DNA of 64,000 nucleotides, taken from contig JAJYQO010000093.1 of the NCBI GenBank assembly GCA_021794575.1, positions 1 through 64,000 of the forward strand, in the 5' to 3' direction. Of this stretch, positions 51,805-64,000 are shown piece after piece. Positions within the stretch are counted from its first letter, which is position 1. Each line of letters starts with the position of its first letter. Origin of the DNA: Pseudomonadota bacterium (GTDB taxonomy: Bacteria; Pseudomonadota; Gammaproteobacteria; Xanthomonadales; Rhodanobacteraceae). The position numbers and the translations under genes are program-made. Below the pieces are notes generated by a model. The model searched no databases, was not told the origin of the DNA, and saw only the letters and a program-made list of their open reading frames with translations.

Positions 51805-52368
51805 TCACAGCGCCATCAGCTCGTCTTCCTTGGTCTTGACCACGGTGTCGATGTCCTTGACGAAACGGTCGGTGAGCTTCTGCACATCATCCTCGCTGCG
51901 CCGCTCCTCGTCCTCGGTGATCTTCTTGGACTTCAGAAGATCCTTGACGTGCTGCATGGCGTCACGGCGCACGTTGCGCACCGCCACCTTGGCGCTTTCG
52001 CCCTCGTGTGCGACGTGTTTGGCCAGTTCCTTGCGGCGCTCCTCGGTCAGCGGCGGAAGATTGATACGGATCACCGTGCCTGCGGTGGTCGGAGTAATCC
52101 CCAATTCGGAAGCCAGGATGGCCTTTTCGATGGGACCGACCATGCTCTTCTCCCAGGGCGTAATGGTCAGTGAGCGCGCATCGGCCACGGCCACGGTAGC
52201 CACTTGCGACAGCGGCGTGTCGTTGCCGTAGTAGTTGACCCGCACCGACTCGACCAGCGCCGTGCTGGCGCGGCCGGTACGCAGGCGCTGCAACTCGTGG
52301 CGCAGCGATTCGACGCACTTGGTCATACGCGCTTGCGCCTCGTTCTTGATGCCGTTCAAGTCGCTCAT
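51805..52368 (-). CDS. frr: Ribosome recycling factor
   Basis: RMTKCVESLRHELQRLRTGRASTALVESVRVNYYGNDTPLSQVA. Confidence 0.96.
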   Translation of the reverse strand: MSDLNGIKNEAQARMTKCVESLRHELQRLRTGRASTALVESVRVNYYGNDTPLSQVATVAVADARSLTITPWEKSMVGPIEKAILASELGITPTTAGTVIRINLPPLTEERRKELAKHVAHEGESAKVAVRNVRRDAMQHVKDLLKSKKITEDEERRSEDDVQKLTDRFVKDIDTVVKTKEDELMAL

Positions 52369-52407
52369 GGGTGATCTCGCCGGAGGGTCGGAAAGTATAG
52401 TTGTCGC

Positions 52408-53133
52408 TCAGCCGGCGGCCCGCACCAACGTGCCCACCGGCTCGCCGCGCACGATGCGCATCAGGTTGCCCGGCCGGCCCATGTCGTAGATGCGGATCGG
52501 CAGGTCGTGGTCGCGGCACAGGGCGAAAGCGGCGGTATCCATCACTGCCAGTTTGCGCTCGATCACCTCGTCGTAGCTGAGCGTCTCGAAGCGTTGTGCG
52601 TCGACGTGGCGCGCCGGATCGGCGCTGTAGATGCCGTCGACCTTGGTGGCCTTGAGCAGCAACTGCGCGCCGATCTCCACCGCGCGCAGCGCGGCGGCCG
52701 AATCGGTGGTGAAGAACGGATTGCCGAGGCCGGCGGCGAAGATCGCGATGCGGCCTTTCTCGATGTGGCGAATGGCACGGCGGCGGATGTAGTCCTCGCA
52801 CACGTCGTTGATGCGGATGGCGCTCATCACGCGCACCCGGGCGCCGAGTTTTTCCAGCGCATCCTGCAGCGCCAGCGCGTTCATCACCGTGGCCAGCATG
52901 CCCATGTGGTCGCCGGTGACGCGATCCATGCCGGCCGCGGCCAGCCCGGCGCCGCGAAAGATGTTGCCGCCGCCGATCACCACGCCGATCTGCACGCCGG
53001 CGGCATGCGCCTCGGCGATCTCGCCGGCGATGCGGCGCAGCACCTCGGGATCGATGCCGTAGTCGGCCTTGCCCAGCAGCGCCTCGCCGGAGAGCTTGAG
53101 CAGGATGCGTTGGTATTTGAGCGCGTCGGGCAT
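52408..53133 (-). CDS. pyrH: Uridylate kinase
   Basis: [51 protein letters not shown]. Confidence 0.96.
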   Translation of the reverse strand: MPDALKYQRILLKLSGEALLGKADYGIDPEVLRRIAGEIAEAHAAGVQIGVVIGGGNIFRGAGLAAAGMDRVTGDHMGMLATVMNALALQDALEKLGARVRVMSAIRINDVCEDYIRRRAIRHIEKGRIAIFAAGLGNPFFTTDSAAALRAVEIGAQLLLKATKVDGIYSADPARHVDAQRFETLSYDEVIERKLAVMDTAAFALCRDHDLPIRIYDMGRPGNLMRIVRGEPVGTLVRAAG

Positions 53134-53201
53134 GCGGTTCTCGCGGCGGCGGGCAAACTGATGCATTGTAGACGAGCCGCCGAGGCGGCGGCCGCGACCG
53201 G

Positions 53202-54149
53202 CTATGCCTGCGCGGACCCGGGATGCTGCAGCAGGGCTGCATCGTGCGCCGCCAGCCAGACCTCGCCGTGTTCGAGGACGAAATAACGGAACGCCTCGGC
53301 TGCCGGGGCCAGTTGCCGTGCTGAAAGCTGCGCAACGAACCAACTACGCATCAGCGGTGTGCCGGCGATGTCCAGCACGTGTAGCAGGCCGCCGCGCAGT
53401 TCCAGGCCGATGGTGTGCAGCGACAACAGGCCGAGGCCCATGCCGGCGATCACCGCCTGCTTCAGTGTTTCGTTGCTGGCGATTTCCATGGCCGGGCGCG
53501 GCACCACGTGTTGTGCGGCCAGGAAATCCTCCAGCGCCGCGCGTGTGCCGGAGCCGGATTCGCGTACCAGTAGCGGATAGCCCAGCAGCGCGGTGGCCGG
53601 CAGGTGCGGCTGATGCGTCAGCGGGTGTCCGGCCGGCGCCACGAACACCAGCGGATGCGCGGCGAAGGCCTCGGCGCGGGTGTCGATCTCGCGCGGCGGC
53701 CGGCCCATCACCGCGAGGTCGATCTCGCCGCCATGCAACAGGCTGACCAGATGCTCGCGGTTGTGCGCCACGCGCAGGCGCAGTTCGATGCCCGGGTGCT
53801 CGTCGTGGAAGCGCGCCAGCAATCGCAGCAGGAAGTATTGGGCAGTGCTGACGAAACCCAGCGTCAGTAGGCCGCGGTCCAGGCGCTGAAAACGCGCCAT
53901 GCCGTCCTCGGCGGCTTTGTGCGCGGCCAGCAACTGGCGCGCGTGCACCAGAAAGTATTCGCCGGCAGTGGACAGGCTCAGCCGCCGTTTCTCGCGATCG
54001 AACAGGCGCAGGCCGACCTGAGATTCCAACTCCTTGATCTGCATCGACACCGCCGGCGAGGTGATATGCAGTGCTTCGGCCGCGCGCAGCACGCTGCCAT
54101 GCCGGGCGACCTCGGTGAATACACGCAATTGCCGGAAGCTCAAATTCAC
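53202..54149 (-). CDS. cbbR: LysR-type regulator CbbR
   Basis: LysR HTH ([32 protein letters not shown]); divergent from cbbL; GTG start. Confidence 0.9.
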   Translation of the reverse strand: MNLSFRQLRVFTEVARHGSVLRAAEALHITSPAVSMQIKELESQVGLRLFDREKRRLSLSTAGEYFLVHARQLLAAHKAAEDGMARFQRLDRGLLTLGFVSTAQYFLLRLLARFHDEHPGIELRLRVAHNREHLVSLLHGGEIDLAVMGRPPREIDTRAEAFAAHPLVFVAPAGHPLTHQPHLPATALLGYPLLVRESGSGTRAALEDFLAAQHVVPRPAMEIASNETLKQAVIAGMGLGLLSLHTIGLELRGGLLHVLDIAGTPLMRSWFVAQLSARQLAPAAEAFRYFVLEHGEVWLAAHDAALLQHPGSAQA

Positions 54150-55731
<1,582 letters not shown>

Positions 55732-55745
55732 GAGGAGCGCCCGCC

Positions 55746-56180
55746 ATGATGACCAATCCCACCGGCCGCCTGACGCAAGGCCAGTTCAGCTTCCTGCCCG
55801 ACCTGACCGATGCCGAGATCAATCTGCAGATCGAGTACGGCCTGCGCCGCGGCTATGCCTGGAGCGTCGAGTACACCGACGATCCGCATCCGCGCAACAC
55901 GTTCTGGGAGATGTTCGGTATGCCCATGTTCGATCTGCGCGATGCCGCCGGCGTGATGCTGGAACTGCGCAACTGCCGCCAGACGTTTCCGCATCACTAC
56001 ATCCGCCTGGTGGCTTTCGATTCCACGCGTGGCATCGAGTCGATCACCATGAGCTTCATCGTCAACCGTCCGCCCAGCGAGCCGGGCTTCGGCCTGCAGC
56101 GCCAGGAAGGTCCGGGGCGCACGCTGCGCTACACGTTGACGCCTTACGCCACCGCCAGGCCCGAGGGCGAGCGCTACTAG
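55746..56180 (+). CDS. cbbS: RuBisCO small subunit (red-type, extended C-terminus)
   Basis: TQGQFSFLPDLTDAEINLQIEYGLRRGYAWSVEYTDDPHPRNTFWEMFGMPMFDLRDAA. Confidence 0.97.
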   Translation: MMTNPTGRLTQGQFSFLPDLTDAEINLQIEYGLRRGYAWSVEYTDDPHPRNTFWEMFGMPMFDLRDAAGVMLELRNCRQTFPHHYIRLVAFDSTRGIESITMSFIVNRPPSEPGFGLQRQEGPGRTLRYTLTPYATARPEGERY

Positions 56181-56271
56181 TCCACTCGGCCCTTGTCATC
56201 GCATCACGCGCACGCCGGCCGCGCGGGCCGGCGTGGGAAACCGCACGCCGCGCTTGCTGGAGGTACGCATC

Positions 56272-56553
56272 GTGGAGCAGTCCAACGTGATCACGCCATC
56301 GATTCTTTCCGCCGACTTCGCGCGGCTGGGCGATGCGATGCGCAGCGTGCCGGCTGCAGGCGCCGACCGGGTGCGTTTCGATGTCATGGGCGAGGCGGAG
56401 GAGGCTGTTGCGGGATGTGTTGGGACCGACAACATCCGCCGCGCCACGGAGGCGGGTGTCGATACGTTCGCGGCTGACGGCACAATCTTCGGCCGCCGCG
56501 ACTACGCACAGGTCGGCACCGCGCTGCACGCTGATCTCATCGGAGACGCCTGA
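56272..56553 (+). pseudogene. Internally deleted ribulose-phosphate 3-epimerase remnant (cbbE/rpe)
   Basis: N-terminal [34 protein letters not shown] joined to C-terminal [32 protein letters not shown]; about 94 aa versus ~220 aa; preceded by ggagg. Confidence 0.85.
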
Positions 56554-56554
56554 G

Positions 56555-57520
56555 ATGGGCGCACCCGATTACTCCATTCCCGGCAGCGTCGCGCCGCGAC
56601 CCGTATCCGAAGCGGTATCCGACGCTGCGCCGCAGCCCGCGGCCGGCGCGGCGCGTACCGTCGCCGCGGTGCTGGCCGAGAGCCAGGTCGAGGCGGTGCT
56701 CGATGAACTCGAACGCGACCTGGTCGGCCTGGCCCCGGTCAAGCAGCGCATCCGCGACATCGCCGCGCTGCTGGTCATCGACAAGTTGCGCATGAACCTC
56801 GGCCTGCAGGCGGAAACGCCCAGCCTGCACATGAGCTTCACCGGCAACCCCGGCACCGGCAAGACCACGGTGGCGCTGCGCATGGCCGAAATCCTGCATC
56901 GCCTGGGCTACGTGCGCAAAGGCCACTTGGTGGCGGTGACGCGCGACGATCTGGTCGGCCAGTACATCGGCCACACCGCGCCCAAGACCAGGGAAGTGCT
57001 GAAGAAAGCCATGGGCGGCGTGCTGTTCATCGACGAGGCGTATTACCTGTACCGGCCCGAGAACGAGCGCGACTACGGCCAGGAAGCCATCGAGATCCTG
57101 TTGCAGGTGATGGAGAACCAGCGCGACGACCTGGTGGTGATCCTGGCCGGCTACAAGGACCGCATGGACACGTTTTTCAAGTCCAACCCCGGCATGAGCA
57201 GCCGCATCGCGCATCACCTGGACTTTCCCGACTACTCGGTGGACGAGCTGCAGCAGATCGCGCAATGCATGTTGCAGCAGCGCCATTACCACTTCGGTGC
57301 CGATGCCGCCGCGGTGTTTCATCAGTATCTCGAACGCCGCATCCGGCAGCCGCATTTCGCCAACGCGCGCAGCGTGCGCAACGCGCTGGATCGCGCGCGC
57401 CTGCGTCAGGCCAGCCGGCTGTTCGCCGAGCGCGAGCGCGAGCTCGGCCAGGACGACCTGACCACGCTGCTGCCGGTGGACCTGCTGGCCAGTCGCGTGT
57501 TCGCCGACACGCAACTCTGA
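56555..57520 (+). CDS. cbbX: Red-type RuBisCO activase CbbX (AAA+)
   Basis: [62 protein letters not shown]. Confidence 0.97.
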   Translation: MGAPDYSIPGSVAPRPVSEAVSDAAPQPAAGAARTVAAVLAESQVEAVLDELERDLVGLAPVKQRIRDIAALLVIDKLRMNLGLQAETPSLHMSFTGNPGTGKTTVALRMAEILHRLGYVRKGHLVAVTRDDLVGQYIGHTAPKTREVLKKAMGGVLFIDEAYYLYRPENERDYGQEAIEILLQVMENQRDDLVVILAGYKDRMDTFFKSNPGMSSRIAHHLDFPDYSVDELQQIAQCMLQQRHYHFGADAAAVFHQYLERRIRQPHFANARSVRNALDRARLRQASRLFAERERELGQDDLTTLLPVDLLASRVFADTQL

Positions 57521-57529
57521 GAGGACGCC

Positions 57530-58612
57530 ATGCCCCTGTCCAAGCGCCCGACCCTGACCCAGTACCTGATCGACCAGCGTCGCCGTTTCCCCGGCGCCAG
57601 CGGCGATCTGAATGCGTTGATCCTCGATGTCTCCATCGCCTGCAAGGCGATTGCGCGCGCGGTAGCCTTCGGCGAGTTGGGTGCCGACAGCGCGTCCAGC
57701 GGCGGCGCGGTCAACGTCCAGGGCGAAGTGCAAAAGCGCCTCGATGTGGTCAGCAACGAAATGTTCGTGCGCCAGGCCGAGTGGTCGGGCCATCTGGCCG
57801 GCATGGCTTCGGAGGAAATGGAGCTGCCCTACCAGATTCCGGGCGAATACCCGCGCGGCAAATACCTGCTGGTGTTCGATCCGCTGGATGGTTCCGGCAA
57901 TCTCGATGTGGACGTGACCGTCGGCAGCATCTTTTCGATCCTGCGCGCGCCCGATGAAGTCGTGACCAGCGGCCGCGATGTGGTCGAGGCTGATTTCCTG
58001 CAGCCCGGCGCGCGGCAGGTGGCCGCCGGCTACGCGCTGTACGGTCCTTCGACCATGCTCGTGCTCAGCGTCGGCAACGGCGTAGTCGGCTTCACCCTCG
58101 ATCCGAATCTGGGCGAGTTCAAGCTCACCCATCCCGACTTGCGCGTGCCCGAGGATGCGCAGGAGTTCGCCATCAACAGCTCCAACAGCCGCTTCTGGGA
58201 GCCGCCGGTGAAGCGCTACGTGGACGAATGTCTGGCCGGACGCACCGGTGCGCGCGGCAAGGATTTCAACATGCGCTGGATTGCCAGCATGGTGGCCGAG
58301 GCACACCGCATCCTGATGCGCGGCGGCGTGTTCCTGTATCCGCGTGACAGCAGGGATCCGGGCAGGGACGGCCGCCTGTGCCTGCTGTACGAGGCCAATC
58401 CGATCGGCTTCGTGATGGAGCAGGCCGGCGCGCGCGCCAGCACTGGACGCCAGCCGATGCTTGGGGTGCGGCCGGAGCGCCTGCATCAGCGCATCGGCCT
58501 GGTGTTCGGCTCGAAGAACGAGGTGGAACGCATCGAGCGCTACCACCGCGAAGGCAGCACCCGCGACCTGCCCAACCCGCTGTTTGTCGAGCGCGGCCTG
58601 TTTCGCGACTGA
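57530..58612 (+). CDS. cbbF: Fructose-1,6-bisphosphatase class I
   Basis: [48 protein letters not shown]. Confidence 0.96.
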   Translation: MPLSKRPTLTQYLIDQRRRFPGASGDLNALILDVSIACKAIARAVAFGELGADSASSGGAVNVQGEVQKRLDVVSNEMFVRQAEWSGHLAGMASEEMELPYQIPGEYPRGKYLLVFDPLDGSGNLDVDVTVGSIFSILRAPDEVVTSGRDVVEADFLQPGARQVAAGYALYGPSTMLVLSVGNGVVGFTLDPNLGEFKLTHPDLRVPEDAQEFAINSSNSRFWEPPVKRYVDECLAGRTGARGKDFNMRWIASMVAEAHRILMRGGVFLYPRDSRDPGRDGRLCLLYEANPIGFVMEQAGARASTGRQPMLGVRPERLHQRIGLVFGSKNEVERIERYHREGSTRDLPNPLFVERGLFRD

Positions 58613-58653
58613 TCCGCGCACCCGCACGTTCCCGCCGCCAGGAAACGCCCGCC

Positions 58654-59538
58654 ATGTCCGAACGCCATCCGATCATCGCCATCACCGGCTCCTCCGGCGC
58701 CGGCACCACCTCGGTGACGCGCACGTTCCAGAACATCTTTCGCCGCGAGAAAATCAACGCCGCCATCATCGAGGGCGATAGCTTCCACCGCTACGACCGC
58801 AAGGAAATGCGTCTGAGCCAGGCCGAGGCCGAAGCCGCGGGCAACAAACACTTCAGCCACTTCGGCCCGGAGAACAACCTATTTGCCGAACTCGAGACAC
58901 TGTTCAGCAGCTACGCGCAGAACGGCACCGGCAAGACCCGCAAATACCTGCACGATGCCGGCGAGGCCGCGCCCTATGGTCAGGAACCCGGCACCTTCAC
59001 GCCTTGGGAGGATGTCCCGCAGGGCACCGACCTGCTGTACTACGAGGGCCTGCACGGCGCGGTCAGCACGCCGGCGGCCGATGTGGCGCGGCATCCGGAC
59101 CTGTTGATCGGCGTGGTGCCGGTGATCAACCTGGAATGGATCCAGAAGCTCTACCGCGACAAGCACGTGCGCGGATACACCGCGGAGGCGGTGACCGATA
59201 CAATCCTGCGCCGGATGCCGGACTACGTGAATTACATCTGTCCGCAGTTCTCGCGCACCGACATCAACTTCCAGCGCGTGCCGGTGGTCGACACCTCCAA
59301 TCCCTTCATCGCGCGCGAAATCCCCATGGCGGACGAGAGCATCTGCGTGATCCGTTTCCGCAATCCCAAGGGCATCGACTTCCCTTACCTGCTGAGCATG
59401 ATCCATGACTCGTGGATGTCGCGCGCCAACACCATCGTGGTGCCCGGCGGCAAGATGGAACTGGCCATGCAAATGATCCTCACGCCGTTCATCTGGCGTC
59501 TGATGGAACGCCGCAAACGAGCCTTGGAAGGGTGTTGA
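58654..59538 (+). CDS. cbbP: Phosphoribulokinase
   Basis: PIIAITGSSGAGTTSVTRTFQNIFRREKINAAIIEGDSFHRYDR; DLLYYEGLHGAV. Confidence 0.97.
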   Translation: MSERHPIIAITGSSGAGTTSVTRTFQNIFRREKINAAIIEGDSFHRYDRKEMRLSQAEAEAAGNKHFSHFGPENNLFAELETLFSSYAQNGTGKTRKYLHDAGEAAPYGQEPGTFTPWEDVPQGTDLLYYEGLHGAVSTPAADVARHPDLLIGVVPVINLEWIQKLYRDKHVRGYTAEAVTDTILRRMPDYVNYICPQFSRTDINFQRVPVVDTSNPFIAREIPMADESICVIRFRNPKGIDFPYLLSMIHDSWMSRANTIVVPGGKMELAMQMILTPFIWRLMERRKRALEGC

Positions 59539-59551
59539 GAAGCTTTCTGAC

Positions 59552-59630
59552 GATCAGTTTGCAAAACCGGGCATCCTGCCGCCTGATTCAAAGCGGCTGC
59601 ATGCAGGCAAACGGGCGCGGCAAAGCCGTG
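59552..59630 (-). repeat. Copy (C) of dispersed repeat family, inverted relative to copies A and B
   Basis: gatcagtttgcaaaaccgggcatcctgccgcctgattcaaagcggctgcatgcaggcaaacgggcgcggcaaagccgtgcc. Confidence 0.75.
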
Positions 59631-59684
59631 CCGCCTTGGTCGCGACCGGTACTTGCGTGCTCGTCGCGGCGGCACATCCAGGTG

Positions 59685-59711
59685 CCGGAGCGGTTTTGCA
59701 AACTGCTCCGG
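59685..59711. repeat. Hairpin CCGGAGC-ggttttgcaaact-GCTCCGG carrying the repeat core ggttttgcaaact
   Basis: 7-bp perfect stem; loop shares the core with copies A and C. Confidence 0.6.
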
Positions 59712-59851
59712 CAGCGCGGGACAGGAAGGTCTCGCGCGCGCATCGGGCGCGTCGGCGTTCGCTGCGGCAGAAGCGGGTACGGACCTGTGCCGGACTCGCG
59801 ATTTGAGAAAATGCCGGGACGGCACTTTCTCGACAATGAATCAGGAGCCTT

Positions 59852-61852
59852 GTGATGGCCAGCAGTTCCAACGATCGCGTTCTCAATGGCGCACCCTCCC
59901 ATGACCCGCGCGCGAACGCCCTGCGCGCATTAGCCATGGACGCCGTGCAGAAGGCCAACTCCGGGCATCCGGGAGCACCCATGGGCATGGCCGAGATGGC
60001 GGTGGCGCTGTGGGGCACGCACTTGCGCTACAACCCCGCCGACCCGCACTGGCCCGACCGCGACCGTTTCGTGCTCAGCAACGGCCACGCCTCGATGCTG
60101 CTGTACGCGCTGCTGCACCTGACCGGCTACGACCTATCACTGGAGGAGATCAAGAACTTCCGCCAGCTGCACAGCAAGACGCCCGGCCATCCCGAACGTG
60201 GCCTCACCCCGGGCGTGGAAACCACTACCGGGCCGCTGGGGCAGGGCATCACCAACGCGGTGGGCATGGCGCTGGCCGAAAAGCTGCTGGCCGACGAATT
60301 CAACCGCCCCGGCCACGGCATCGTCGATCACCGCACCTACGTGTTTCTGGGCGATGGCTGCCTGATGGAAGGCATCAGCCACGAGGCGCTGTCGCTGGCC
60401 GGCGTGCTGGGGCTGGACAAGCTGATCGCGCTGTACGACGACAACGGCATCAGTATCGACGGCGCGGTCGCCGGCTGGTTCCGCGACGATACGCCGGGAC
60501 GCTTGCGCGCCTACGGCTGGAACGTGATCGGCCCGATCGACGGGCACGATCCGGACGCGCTGGACGCGGCGCTGGCGGCCGCGCAGCGCGGCAACGGCAA
60601 GCCCACCTTCATCCTCTGCCGTACCACCATCGGCGCCGGCGCACCGCATCGCGGCGGCACCGCCAAGGCGCACGGCGAGCCGCTGGGCGCCGACGAGGTG
60701 GCCGCCGCGCGCCAGGCGCTGGGCTGGAATCATCCGCCGTTCGAGATCCCCGCCGAAATCCGCGCGCAGTGGGACGCGCGCGCGCGCGGCGCCGAACTGC
60801 AGGCCGACTGGCAGCGCCGCTTCGAGGCCTACCGCAAGGCGTTTCCGGAGCTGGCCGGGGCCTTCATGCGGCGCATGGCCGGTGCATTGCCGGCCGACTG
60901 GGCGGCGTTGCGTGCCGCCGTGCTGACGCCGTTCGTACAGGCCAAGGACGGCGTGGCCACGCGCAAGGCCTCGCAGCAGGTACTGGCGCAATTGGCGCTG
61001 CGCCTACCGGAACTGGCGGGCGGCAGCGCCGATCTCACCGGCTCCAACCTCACCGATTTCCCCGATGCCGGCCCGCGCTATCAGCACTTCGGCGTGCGCG
61101 AGTTCGGCATGGCCGCGCTGATGAACGGCATGGCCGCGCACGGTGGCTGGATTCCCTACGGCGGCACCTTCCTCACCTTCAGCGACTACAGTCGCAACGC
61201 CATCCGCATGGCGGCGTTGATGAGACTGCGCGTGATCCACGTATTCACCCACGACTCCATCGGCGTCGGCGAGGACGGCCCCACGCACCAGCCGGTCGAG
61301 CACGCCGCCAGCCTGCGCCTGATTCCCAACCTCGAGGTATGGCGTCCCTGCGATCCGCTGGAAACCGCCATCGCCTGGACCGAAGCGGTGGCCGACGCGC
61401 AACGCCCCAGCGCGCTGCTGCTGTCGCGCCAGAACCTGCCGGTGCAGCCGCATGCCGCCGACCAGCAGGCGCTGATCGCGCGCGGCGGTTATGTGCTCAG
61501 CGATCCACCCGGCGCGCGCGCCACGCTGCTGGCCAGCGGCTCCGAGGTGAGTCTGGCAAGCGCCGCGCAGGCCTTGCTGGTCGAGGCGGGCATCGCCGTG
61601 CGCGTGGTTTCCCTACCCAGTTCGACGCGCTTCGACCGCCAGGACGCCGCCTACCGCGCGCAGGTGCTGGGTACGCTGCCGCGTATCGGCATCGAAGCCG
61701 GCGTCACCCGCTTCTGGGCGCAGTACGGCTGCGTCGCGGCGCTGGGCGTGGACACCTTCGGTGAATCGGCGCCCGGCCCCAAGGTGTTCGACTATTTCGG
61801 CCTGACCACCGCCAACGTCGCGGCCAAGGTGCGCGAGGTGCTGGGCGCATGA
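59852..61852 (+). CDS. cbbT: Transketolase
   Basis: [70 protein letters not shown]; start 59852 or 59855. Confidence 0.97.
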   Translation: MMASSSNDRVLNGAPSHDPRANALRALAMDAVQKANSGHPGAPMGMAEMAVALWGTHLRYNPADPHWPDRDRFVLSNGHASMLLYALLHLTGYDLSLEEIKNFRQLHSKTPGHPERGLTPGVETTTGPLGQGITNAVGMALAEKLLADEFNRPGHGIVDHRTYVFLGDGCLMEGISHEALSLAGVLGLDKLIALYDDNGISIDGAVAGWFRDDTPGRLRAYGWNVIGPIDGHDPDALDAALAAAQRGNGKPTFILCRTTIGAGAPHRGGTAKAHGEPLGADEVAAARQALGWNHPPFEIPAEIRAQWDARARGAELQADWQRRFEAYRKAFPELAGAFMRRMAGALPADWAALRAAVLTPFVQAKDGVATRKASQQVLAQLALRLPELAGGSADLTGSNLTDFPDAGPRYQHFGVREFGMAALMNGMAAHGGWIPYGGTFLTFSDYSRNAIRMAALMRLRVIHVFTHDSIGVGEDGPTHQPVEHAASLRLIPNLEVWRPCDPLETAIAWTEAVADAQRPSALLLSRQNLPVQPHAADQQALIARGGYVLSDPPGARATLLASGSEVSLASAAQALLVEAGIAVRVVSLPSSTRFDRQDAAYRAQVLGTLPRIGIEAGVTRFWAQYGCVAALGVDTFGESAPGPKVFDYFGLTTANVAAKVREVLGA

Positions 61853-62544
61853 TCGAGGTACTGAGCTTCGATCTCGACGGAACGCTGGTGGACACCGGCG
61901 GCGAGATCGCCGCCGCAGTCAACGATACGTTGCGCGATTTCGGCCTCGCGCCGCGCGCGCAGGCCGAGATCGAAACCCTGGTCGGCGCCGGTGCGCACGC
62001 GCTGATGCGCCGCCTGCTGACGCGGGTGCAGGCGCCGCAGTTGCCGGATACCGCCGCCGTGCTGCACCGCTTCGAGCAGCACTACGCCGCGCATGCCGGA
62101 ACGGCGGCGCGACCCTATCCCGGCTGCGCCGATGCGCTGGCGCGGCTGCATGCCGCCGGCGTGCGCATGGCCTGCGTCACCAACAAGGAGCAGCGCCACG
62201 CGCGGCGCGTGCTGGAGGCCTGCGCGCTGGCGCCGTACTTCATGCTGCTCGTCGGCGGCGACACGCTGCCGTTCAAGAAACCCGATGCGCGTGTGCTGCG
62301 GCACGTGGTGGCTGCGCTGGGCAGCGTGCCCGCGCGCGCCGCGCACGTGGGCGACTCGGAAACCGACCTCGCCGCCGCGCGCAACGCCGGCGTGGCCGAC
62401 TGGGCGGTACCGTGGGGCTACAACGCCGGCGTGTCGGTCGTCCAAGCGCGGCCCTCGCGCCTGTTCGGCAGCTTTGCCGACATCGCCGAGGCCGTGCTGG
62501 CACCGTCCGCGGTGTCCGCGCGTCGCGCTGCCGGCCTTCACTGA
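61849..62544 (+). CDS. cbbZ: Phosphoglycolate phosphatase (HAD superfamily)
   Basis: [41 protein letters not shown]; overlaps the cbbT stop. Confidence 0.92.
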   Translation: MIEVLSFDLDGTLVDTGGEIAAAVNDTLRDFGLAPRAQAEIETLVGAGAHALMRRLLTRVQAPQLPDTAAVLHRFEQHYAAHAGTAARPYPGCADALARLHAAGVRMACVTNKEQRHARRVLEACALAPYFMLLVGGDTLPFKKPDARVLRHVVAALGSVPARAAHVGDSETDLAAARNAGVADWAVPWGYNAGVSVVQARPSRLFGSFADIAEAVLAPSAVSARRAAGLH

Positions 62545-62744
62545 GAGCATGTTTCCCATGCTGGCCCGCCCCCGACAACATCACCCCGGACGGCGCATGG
62601 CGTCGATCCGGAATCCGGGCAACCGCGTCGCAAGGCCCGCCAGATGATCGCCGACGCGGCGATACCGAACAGAACAAGGGCGCATCGTCGAGCCCGGCAG
62701 CGATCGATTCCGGATACACCCTCCGAGACCGTCTGAGGAAAAAC

Positions 62745-63782
62745 ATGGCCCTTGTTTCGCTACGTCAGGTACTAGACCACGCCGCCGAGCACGGCTATGG
62801 CGTGCCCGCATTCAACATCAACGATATGGAACAGATCCAGGCGATCATGGAAGCCGCGCAGGAAGTGCAGGCGCCGGTGATCCTGCAAGCTTCGGCCGGC
62901 GCGCGCGGCTACGCCGGCGAGGCCTATCTGCGCCACATGGTGCTGGCCGCGGTGGAAACGCACCCCGACATCCCGGTGGTGTTGCACCAGGACCACGGCG
63001 CCACGCCCGCGGTTTGCCAGGCCTCGATACGCTCCGGTTTCAGCAGCGTGATGATGGATGGCTCGCTGCGTGAGGACGCCAAGACGCCCTCGTCGTACGC
63101 GTACAACATCGAGGTCACGCGCACGGTGTGCGATCTGGCGCACTGGGTGGGTGTATCGGTGGAGGGCGAGCTGGGTTGTCTGGGCTCGCTGGAAACCGGC
63201 GAGGCCGGCGAGGAAGACGGCGTCGGCGCCGCCGGCAAGCTCGGCCGCGACATGCTGCTGACCGACCCGGCGCAGGCCAAGGACTTCATCGCCAAAACCG
63301 GCGTCGATGCGTTGGCCATCGCCATCGGCACCAGCCATGGTGCCTACAAATTCACGCGCCAACCCACCGGCGACATCCTCGCCATCGAACGCATCGCCGC
63401 CATCCACGCCGCAGTGCCCGACACACATCTGGTGATGCACGGCAGCTCCAGCGTGCCGCAGGAGTGGCTGGCCATCATTCGCCAGCATGGCGGCGACATC
63501 AAGGAAACCTACGGCGTGCCGGTCGAGGAGATCGTGCGCGGCATCCGTAGCGGTGTGCGCAAGGTCAATATCGACACCGACATCCGCCTGGCCATGACCG
63601 GCGCCATGCGCCAGTTGTTCGCCACGCAGCCCTCTGAGTTCGATCCGCGCAAGGCCATGCTCGCCGCGAAAAAGGCCGCGCGCGGCATCTGCAAGCAGCG
63701 CTTCGAGGCCTTTGGCTGTGCCGGTCAGGCGGGCAAGATCAAGCCGCTGCCGCTGGAGGCCATGGCCAAGCGCTACCGCTGA
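62745..63782 (+). CDS. cbbA: Fructose-bisphosphate aldolase class II
   Basis: [69 protein letters not shown]. Confidence 0.97.
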   Translation: MALVSLRQVLDHAAEHGYGVPAFNINDMEQIQAIMEAAQEVQAPVILQASAGARGYAGEAYLRHMVLAAVETHPDIPVVLHQDHGATPAVCQASIRSGFSSVMMDGSLREDAKTPSSYAYNIEVTRTVCDLAHWVGVSVEGELGCLGSLETGEAGEEDGVGAAGKLGRDMLLTDPAQAKDFIAKTGVDALAIAIGTSHGAYKFTRQPTGDILAIERIAAIHAAVPDTHLVMHGSSSVPQEWLAIIRQHGGDIKETYGVPVEEIVRGIRSGVRKVNIDTDIRLAMTGAMRQLFATQPSEFDPRKAMLAAKKAARGICKQRFEAFGCAGQAGKIKPLPLEAMAKRYR

Positions 63783-63791
63783 GCGCGCGCC

Positions 63792-64000
63792 GTGGCCGTC
63801 GAAAGCCCCGCCGCTGCCCTGGGCGCAGCCGCGCCGGAGTTCACCCTGCGCGGCACCGATGGCTGCATGCACAGCCTGCACGAGTTGCGCGGCAGGCGCG
63901 GCACGCTGGTGGCTTTCATCTGCAACCATTGCCCCTACGTGCAGGCAGTGCTGCCGCGCCTGCTGCGCGACGCGCGCGAGCTGGCGCCGCTGGGCGGCAA
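63792..64000 (+). CDS. Thioredoxin-like/AhpC-TSA family protein, partial at window end
   Basis: GTG start; ALGAAAPEFTLRGTDGCMHSLHELRGRRGTLVAFICNHCPYVQAVLPRL. Confidence 0.8.
   Translation, partial: MAVESPAAALGAAAPEFTLRGTDGCMHSLHELRGRRGTLVAFICNHCPYVQAVLPRLLRDARELAPLGG

Noticed and set aside
56537-58627. 696-aa minus-strand ORF
   Set aside because: Antisense to cbbX and cbbF, both strongly supported.

Overview
High-GC, gene-dense proteobacterial chromosome segment. Gene content and order (amgK-murU, ribH-nusB-thiL-pgpA, rimI next to a HolD-like ORF, pyrH-frr-uppS-cdsA-dxr-rseP-bamA-lpxD-fabZ-lpxA-lpxB-rnhB) suggest a Xanthomonadales/Lysobacterales-like gammaproteobacterium; that placement is inference. 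Most of 1-53 kb is housekeeping: ychF (partial), dcp, valS, trpS, parC, uvrB, rlmKL and the envelope biogenesis cluster. Accessory modules in that stretch include a secreted sedolisin, a BlaI/BlaR1-TonB/TonB-lipoprotein operon with operator-like dyads, a TonB-dependent receptor divergent from a Cys-rich barrel protein, a GH3 beta-glucosidase, a 3-hydroxybutyrate-oligomer hydrolase, and a GDT1-family exporter preceded by a clear yybP-ykoY-type manganese riboswitch. The last ~11 kb is a Calvin-Benson-Bassham cluster (cbbR | cbbL-cbbS-[rpe remnant]-cbbX-cbbF-cbbP-cbbT-cbbZ-cbbA) encoding red-type (Form IC-like) RuBisCO. It lies directly upstream of pyrH, where rpsB-tsf would normally be. The cluster carries an internally deleted rpe ORF that has lost its catalytic residues, lacks cbbG/cbbK/cbbY, and is interrupted between cbbP and cbbT by dispersed repeat elements. 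No tRNA, rRNA, CRISPR array or intact transposase was recognised.
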